Shown piece by piece: positions 58,913 to 64,000 of a stretch of DNA of 64,000 nucleotides. Numbering within the stretch: the stretch's first letter is position 1; each line of letters begins with the position of its first letter. The position numbers and the translations under genes were made by a program. The notes beneath the pieces are model-generated. The model was not told the DNA's origin, searched no databases, and saw only the letters and a list, made by a program, of their open reading frames with translations. The DNA comes from Bradyrhizobium sp. JYMT SZCCT0428 (lineage in GTDB: Bacteria; Pseudomonadota; Alphaproteobacteria; Rhizobiales; Xanthobacteraceae): contig NZ_JAFCLS010000001.1 in assembly GCF_018131075.1 (NCBI RefSeq), positions 1 to 64,000 on the forward strand, in the 5' to 3' direction.

Positions 58913-60133
58913 CTACCGCCGGTTGGCGAGAGGAACCACGTTGTGCAACGTTTCAATGCCGCTTTCAAGGAAGCGCCGCACGCCGCGCGCGGCCTGGCGA
59001 ATACGCTGCTCGTTTTCCACCATGGCGATGCGGACATAGCCCTCGCCGTGCTCGCCGAAGGCAACCCCGGGCGACACCACCACGCCCGATTTCTCCACCA
59101 TCAGGGTCGCAAACTGCATGCTGCCGACGCCCTCAAAGGCTTTCGGCAGCGGCGCCCAGGCGAACATCGAGGCGGCCGGCGGCGGAATATCCCATCCCGC
59201 GCGGCCAAAACTTTCCACCAGCGCATCGCGGCGCTTGCGGTAGGTGTCGCGCATCTCGCGAATACAATCGTCCGGTCCGTTCAAGGCCGCGGTGGCCGCG
59301 ACCTGGACCGGCGTGAACGCGCCGTAATCGAGATAGGATTTCACCCGCGCCAGCGCGGCGATGATCCGCTCATTGCCGACGGCAAAGCCCATCCGCCAGC
59401 CTGCCATCGAAAACGTCTTCGACATCGAGGTGAATTCGACGGTGACGTCGATCGCGCCGGGAACCTGCAACACCGAGGGCGGCGGGTTCTTGTCGTCGAA
59501 ATAGACTTCGGCGTAGGCCAGATCCGACAGGATGAAGATCTCGTGCTTCTTCGCGAACGCCACCAGATCCTTGTAGAAATCGAGGTCGGCGACATAGGCG
59601 GTCGGATTGGACGGATAGCAGACAATCAGCGCAATCGGCTTCGGGATCGAATGGATGATCGCGCGCTCCACCGCTTCGAAGAATTGCGGCGTCGGCTCCG
59701 ACGGCACCGAGCGGATCACGCCCCCCGCCATCAGGAAGCCGAAGGCGTGAATCGGATAGCTCGGATTGGGGCACAGCACGACGTCACCGGGCGCGGTGAT
59801 CGCCTGCGCCACATTGGCGAAGCCTTCCTTGGAGCCGAGGGTCGCGACGACCTGGGTTTCCGGATTGAGCTTGACGTCGAACCGGCGCGCGTAATAGGCG
59901 GCCTGCGCCTTGCGGAGCCCGGTGATGCCGCGCGAGGCCGAATAACGGTCGGTCCGCGGCTTACCCAGCGTGTCCTTCAGCTTCTCGATCACATGGGCCG
60001 GCGTCGGCAAATCCGGGTTGCCCATGCCGAGGTCGATGATGTCGGCACCCGCGTTCCGCGCGGCCGCCTTGGCCCGGTTGACCTGTTCGAACACGTAAGG
60101 CGGCAGACGGCGGATGCGGTAGAAATCTTCCAT
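58913..60133 (-). CDS. PLP-dependent aminotransferase, AlaC / LL-diaminopimelate type
   Basis: The 406-residue class I aminotransferase has DIIDLGMGNPDLPTPAHVIE, YPSNPTAYVADLDFY, and the PLP lysine in TSMSKTFSMAGWRMGFAVG. It is of the AlaC/DapL-like branch commonly placed before hom in Bradyrhizobium. Alanine-glutamate transamination is the likelier activity. ATG 60133 follows CAAGGGTCC. Confidence 0.9.
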   Translation of the reverse strand: MEDFYRIRRLPPYVFEQVNRAKAAARNAGADIIDLGMGNPDLPTPAHVIEKLKDTLGKPRTDRYSASRGITGLRKAQAAYYARRFDVKLNPETQVVATLGSKEGFANVAQAITAPGDVVLCPNPSYPIHAFGFLMAGGVIRSVPSEPTPQFFEAVERAIIHSIPKPIALIVCYPSNPTAYVADLDFYKDLVAFAKKHEIFILSDLAYAEVYFDDKNPPPSVLQVPGAIDVTVEFTSMSKTFSMAGWRMGFAVGNERIIAALARVKSYLDYGAFTPVQVAATAALNGPDDCIREMRDTYRKRRDALVESFGRAGWDIPPPAASMFAWAPLPKAFEGVGSMQFATLMVEKSGVVVSPGVAFGEHGEGYVRIAMVENEQRIRQAARGVRRFLESGIETLHNVVPLANRR

Positions 60134-60409
60134 GGGACCCTTGCTCCAACGACCGGCGGACAGAATCGGTAAAAATCTGCGGCTTTCGAAGCTGTCTTCG
60201 GCTTCGTCCAAAACTCGCGCTCAATCAATGATTTAGAGCGAATTCGGGCGCAGGATCCTGAGTGCCGGACCGTGATGCGGTTGAATTAAGGCTCTTTTAG
60301 CACGGGTGCCCCGCAGCGCCAGAGACTATAGCGTTTCCAAGCGATTTGCCCCGGACTTGATCAGGGGTGGCGGGCGGATCGCGTCGAAAAGGCGTCAAAA
60401 CCAGACTGG

Positions 60410-60688
60410 TTATTTGGCAGCAGGGTTTGGCGCAGCGGCCGCGGCCGCCTGACGATCCCGCGCGGCACGCAGTTCGGCCTCGATCTTGGCCTGCTCCACC
60501 GGATTGATGACAGCCTCGCCGCGCTCCGGCGGCAGGTCATGGACCGGCAGATAGCCCCCGGCTTCCTTCGGACGCGCGGGCGCGTCGCCCGGCACGCCGA
60601 CGCCGGGCAAATCAGCGATCGATGTCGAGCAGCCGCTGACCGCAAGCGCGGTTGCGAACAGCGCGGCCATCGACCACAGCCTTATCAT
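60410..60688 (-). CDS. Small lipoprotein
   Basis: The 92-residue protein has a lipoprotein signal (LFATALAVSGC, Cys at the lipobox) and a Pro/Ala-rich mature part ending AAAAAAPNPAAK. ATG 60703 is an alternative. Function unknown. Confidence 0.75.
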   Translation of the reverse strand: MIRLWSMAALFATALAVSGCSTSIADLPGVGVPGDAPARPKEAGGYLPVHDLPPERGEAVINPVEQAKIEAELRAARDRQAAAAAAPNPAAK

Positions 60689-61000
60689 CCGATCCACCGG
60701 CATCCGTCCGGAAGTCCCCAATACCTGTCCCGTTGCCTTAGATCGTCTGCACAGTGCGCGTTGGCAAGGGCTGTTGGTATGCGCCTTGCAGCGCTGGATC
60801 GTCGAGCTGCGTCAAATTCTCCGCAACCCTTCAAACCATTGTCGCCCGAAACGATTAAAGCCAGAAGAGCAAACTCAATCGGTGCGGCTTCAATGTGTCC
60901 GAACAGAGAAATTTTATCGCAGTGCAACAGGATTAACCCAAAACTACCGGCGCCGTCAGGCGCGGTGACGAACTCGAAATGAAGTTATAGTGTCCCTGAC

Positions 61001-62806
61001 ATGACCGACGTTAACACCGAAATCCACGCTGCGAAATCCTTCAACGCTGAAGCTTTCGCCATGAATATCGCGAAAGCGATGGAGAGCAGCGGCCAGGCGC
61101 TTGCGGCCTATCTGAAGCCGCGCGAGAACGGCGAACCGAGGGACAAGCCACCAAACGAAATCGCCGAGGTGATCAAGACCTTCGGCACGGTCGCCGAATA
61201 CTGGCTGTCGGACAAGGAGCGGGCGTCCGATCTGCAGGTCAAGATGGCCAAAGCCTATCTCGATCTCTGGGGCTCGACGGTGCGCCGCATGGCCGGCGAA
61301 GAGGCCCCGCCCGCGATCGAGCCGTCGCCGCGCGACAAGCGATTCAAGGATCCGGAGTGGAAGACCAACAAGTTCTTCGACTTCGTGATGCAGCTTTACC
61401 TGCTCACCACGCAATGGGCGCAGGAACTGGTGAAGAACGCCGAAGGCATCGATCCGCACACGCGCAAGAAGGCCGAATTCTACGTCCAGCAGATCAGCAA
61501 TGCGATCTCGCCGTCGAATTTCGTCTTCACCAATCCGGAAGTGCTGCGCGAGACGCTGGCCTCGAACGGCGACAATCTGGTGCGCGGCATGAAGATGCTG
61601 GCCGAGGACATCGAAGCCGGCCGCGGCACGCTGCGCATCCGCCAGTCCGATCCCTCCAACCTCGTCGTCGGCGTCAACATGGCGACGACGCCTGGCAAGG
61701 TGATCTTCCAGAACGAGCTGATGCAGCTGATCCAGTACACGCCCACCACGGAGACCGTGCTGCGCACGCCGCTTTTGATCGTGCCGCCCTGGATCAACAA
61801 GTTCTACATCCTCGATCTCAAGCCGGAAAAATCCTACATCAAATGGTGCGTCGATCAGGGCATCACCGTGTTCGTGATCTCCTGGGTCAATCCGGACAAG
61901 GAACTCGGCAAGAAGACGTTTGACGACTATATGAGGCAGGGACCGCTGACCGCGATGGACGTCATCGAAAAGGTCACGGGCGAGATGAAGGTTCATACCG
62001 CGGGCTATTGCGTCGGCGGCACCCTGCTCGCCTCGACGCTGGCGTGGCTCGCCGAAAAGCGCCGCGTGCGCGTCACCTCGGCGACGTTCTTTGCAGCCCA
62101 GGTCGACTTCACCCATGCCGGCGACCTGCTCGTGTTTGTCGACGAAGACCAGATCTCGGCGCTCGAGCGCGACATGGCGTCGGCCGGCGTGCTCGAAGGC
62201 AGCAAGATGGCGATGGCCTTCAACATGCTGCGCTCGAACGACCTGATCTGGTCCTACGTCATCAGCAACTATTTGAAGGGACAGCCGCCCTCGTCCTTCG
62301 ACCTGCTGCACTGGAATTCCGACGCGACGCGGATGCCGGCAGCCAACCATTCCTTCTACTTGCGCAATTGCTACCTGGAGAACCGGCTGTCCACCGGCAG
62401 CATGGTGCTCGACAACACGCTGCTCGACCTCTCGAAGGTGAAGGTGCCGGTCTATAATCTGGCGACGCGCGAAGATCACATCGCGCCCGCGGATTCGGTG
62501 CTGTACGGCTCGCAGTTCTTCGGCGGGCCGGTCAAATACGTGCTGTCCGGATCCGGCCACATTGCCGGCGTGGTCAACCCGCCGGCGTCCGGAAAATATC
62601 AGTACTGGACCAACGACAATATCAAGGACGTCACGCTGGCCGACTGGCTCAAGAACGCCACCGAGCACAAGGGATCGTGGTGGCCGGACTGGCGTCAATG
62701 GCTGGAGGGCCTCGACGCCGAGATGGTGCCCGCGCGCGCGGTCGGCTCCGAGGCGATGCCGCCGATCGAGGATGCGCCCGGCAGCTACGTTCGCGTCCGC
62801 GCGTAG
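61001..62806 (+). CDS. phaC: Class I poly(R)-hydroxyalkanoate synthase
   Basis: It polymerises hydroxyacyl-CoA into storage polyester. The 601-residue protein has the N-terminal PhaC domain ([20 protein letters not shown]), [18 protein letters not shown], the lipase-box-like GYCVGGTLL with the catalytic Cys near residue 335, AREDHIAP-type ([12 protein letters not shown], Asp) and [12 protein letters not shown] (His). The triad is complete. The promoter lies in the 300-base gap before it. Confidence 0.95.
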   Translation: MTDVNTEIHAAKSFNAEAFAMNIAKAMESSGQALAAYLKPRENGEPRDKPPNEIAEVIKTFGTVAEYWLSDKERASDLQVKMAKAYLDLWGSTVRRMAGEEAPPAIEPSPRDKRFKDPEWKTNKFFDFVMQLYLLTTQWAQELVKNAEGIDPHTRKKAEFYVQQISNAISPSNFVFTNPEVLRETLASNGDNLVRGMKMLAEDIEAGRGTLRIRQSDPSNLVVGVNMATTPGKVIFQNELMQLIQYTPTTETVLRTPLLIVPPWINKFYILDLKPEKSYIKWCVDQGITVFVISWVNPDKELGKKTFDDYMRQGPLTAMDVIEKVTGEMKVHTAGYCVGGTLLASTLAWLAEKRRVRVTSATFFAAQVDFTHAGDLLVFVDEDQISALERDMASAGVLEGSKMAMAFNMLRSNDLIWSYVISNYLKGQPPSSFDLLHWNSDATRMPAANHSFYLRNCYLENRLSTGSMVLDNTLLDLSKVKVPVYNLATREDHIAPADSVLYGSQFFGGPVKYVLSGSGHIAGVVNPPASGKYQYWTNDNIKDVTLADWLKNATEHKGSWWPDWRQWLEGLDAEMVPARAVGSEAMPPIEDAPGSYVRVRA

Positions 62807-62877
62807 CGCAAGCCCGCGGGGTTGGCTATAAGCTGATATCCCGTATCGGGATTCGAAAATCGACTGAGGGGGAAACA

Positions 62878-63276
62878 ATGACGCGTGAATTGTTCTGGCT
62901 GACGCTGACGGTGATTTTGACCGGTCTGCTGTGGGTCCCCTACATCATCAACCGCTGTCAGATCCGCGGCCTTTCCGGCGCCATGGCCAATCCCTCGCGC
63001 AACGACAAGCCGCATGCCGAATGGGCCAACCGGCTGATGTTCGCGCATGACAACGCGGTCGAAAACCTCATCATCTTTGCCCCCCTGGTGCTGATCCTGA
63101 ACGCGGCCGACTATTCCACCAAATGGACCGTGATGGCCTGCATGGTCTATTTCTGGTCCCGCGTCGCACATCTGATCGTCTATACGCTCGGCCTGCCGGT
63201 GTTCCGCACCCTGGCCTTCACCGTCGGCTTCCTCGCGCAGGCCGTGCTGGCGCTGGCGATCTTCCAGGTGCTTTGA
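62878..63276 (+). CDS. MAPEG-family membrane protein
   Basis: The 132-residue protein has four membrane helices and the MAPEG pattern (RNDKPHAEWANRLMFAHDNA, VENLIIFAPLVLI, RVAHLIVYTLGLPVFRTLAF). The family includes glutathione-linked detoxifying enzymes. ATG 62878 follows GAGGGGGAAAC. Confidence 0.88.
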   Translation: MTRELFWLTLTVILTGLLWVPYIINRCQIRGLSGAMANPSRNDKPHAEWANRLMFAHDNAVENLIIFAPLVLILNAADYSTKWTVMACMVYFWSRVAHLIVYTLGLPVFRTLAFTVGFLAQAVLALAIFQVL

Positions 63277-63353
63277 GCGGCGGAATTGCTGGCAACGCGA
63301 TAGGGTGATGAGGTCGACGGCTCAGTCGAACTCATTGCCGCCGCAGGCGACGT

Positions 63354-64000
63354 TCAATTTGTGATGTCTATGGCGATATCCGCAAAGTTGCCCTGCGACA
63401 GCGCCTTGCGTTTGATCAACAGTACGATCGAATAGACATCTCCCCAAATCCAACCCTGCATGCTGCTGGTAGGAAGCTCCAGCAGCACCTCGGTGTCGGT
63501 TTCCGGACCGTGCGGCGTGTAGATATGCCCCGCGGGGCCGTGTCCCATGGCGCCATGATGCCCCAGCGTTTCGTGCAGCCAGATTCGCTCCATCAGCTCG
63601 CGCAGTGCCGGATGCAGGCTTGCGGGGTCGTGTAGGCGTTGACGCCATGCCAATAGAGCAGCGAAGTATTCCAGCTCCACCATATCGGCAGGCTCCGCGA
63701 GATCACCGGCAATTCGCAAAGCCGTGAGCTGCGGTACTCCAAACAGCAATAGCCGTCCTCATCGTCCTTGAGATAATTGAACTCGTAAGTCGGAAGGCCG
63801 GCGATTTTCGAAAGCTGGAGCGACCTCTTTCAGGTCGAAGCGGTATCTGCTCGACACAAGAATGGCCTCGACTTTGTAGAACTCCTCCAGGCTCTGGAAC
63901 GCCAGCGCCTTGGTTTCGTCCATCCATTGCAGGTCATTTTCGCGGAGCTTCTTCATCGCTGGAAAGCGACAGATCTGCTTCAGCTGCCCGATGAAGAATT
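63354..64000 (-). pseudogene. DUF1963/YwqG-like protein, frameshifted and cut by the window edge
   Basis: Three frames hold successive parts of one protein: FFIGQLKQICRFPA...LKEVAPAFENR (about 63800-64000), then TYEFNYLKDDEDGYC, then LFGVPQLTALRIAGDLAEPA through SSMQGWIWGDVYSIVLLIKR. The last part resembles the DUF1963 C-terminus (WGDxG...yFFI). At least two single-base shifts, near 63800 and 63740, separate them. The 5' end lies beyond the window. Confidence 0.6.

Noticed and set aside
60956..62878. Minus-strand frame of 640 residues
   Set aside because: It is antisense to the well-supported phaC gene.

Overview
The window looks like a chromosomal segment of a Bradyrhizobium-type alphaproteobacterium (Nitrobacteraceae). 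The reasons are high GC, the gene set (TRAP dicarboxylate transporter, class I PHA synthase, DUF2336 protein, glpX/hom/aminotransferase block, RecJ, double-glycine-leader peptides) and several short dispersed repeats of the kind that crowd Bradyrhizobium intergenic regions. The genus is an inference from protein and repeat familiarity; no search was run.

Layout. 1-4.6 kb is core sequence: a TRAP transporter (dctP, dctQ, dctM), a Spy/CpxP-like periplasmic protein and tRNA-Lys(CUU). 4.7-14.1 kb is a first integrated module next to that tRNA. It has a tyrosine integrase read together with three small genes, then a plus-strand run of very small, overlapping genes (ribbon-helix-helix, SANT/Myb-like DNA-binding, one-helix membrane proteins), a truncated ATP-dependent DNA ligase, and a double-glycine-leader peptide. 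Several of its genes carry single-base frameshifts. 14.1-23.9 kb is a second module, almost all on the minus strand: integrase, AlpA-like regulator, two small genes, a TOPRIM-like protein, a VapE-type primase/helicase, then an HK97-fold major capsid protein, small structural-looking genes and a P27-type small terminase. No large terminase, portal, protease or tail gene is visible, so it resembles a capsid-carrying phage satellite more than a phage. Directly beyond the vapE stop lies a symmetric cluster of three plus three inverted 9-bp repeats. The module ends at an orphan 3' fragment of a tRNA-Glu gene.

24.0-27.4 kb is a dense minus-strand array of 23 tRNA genes covering 18 amino acids, interrupted by an HNH endonuclease and a small basic protein. 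Three of its tRNAs (His, Ala, Phe) share a non-canonical T-loop, GGCRGYA. Three lack U33, and one is a long-variable-arm tRNA with a CUU anticodon.

28-64 kb is core chromosome: an amidohydrolase, outer-membrane protein, PrsW-like protease, HdeD-like protein, a DAHP synthase preceded by a probable Tyr/Trp/Phe leader-peptide attenuator, the EF-P gene with its modification enzymes EpmA and EpmB, M23 peptidase, MarR regulator, lytic transglycosylase, SDR, RecJ, dodecin, a carbamoyltransferase-like protein, DUF2336 and HD-GYP proteins, a second double-glycine-leader peptide, a frameshifted chemoreceptor-like gene, a divergent MocR/flavoprotein pair, then HAD, GNAT, glpX, hom, aminotransferase, phaC and MAPEG genes. 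The last gene is broken and runs off the right edge.
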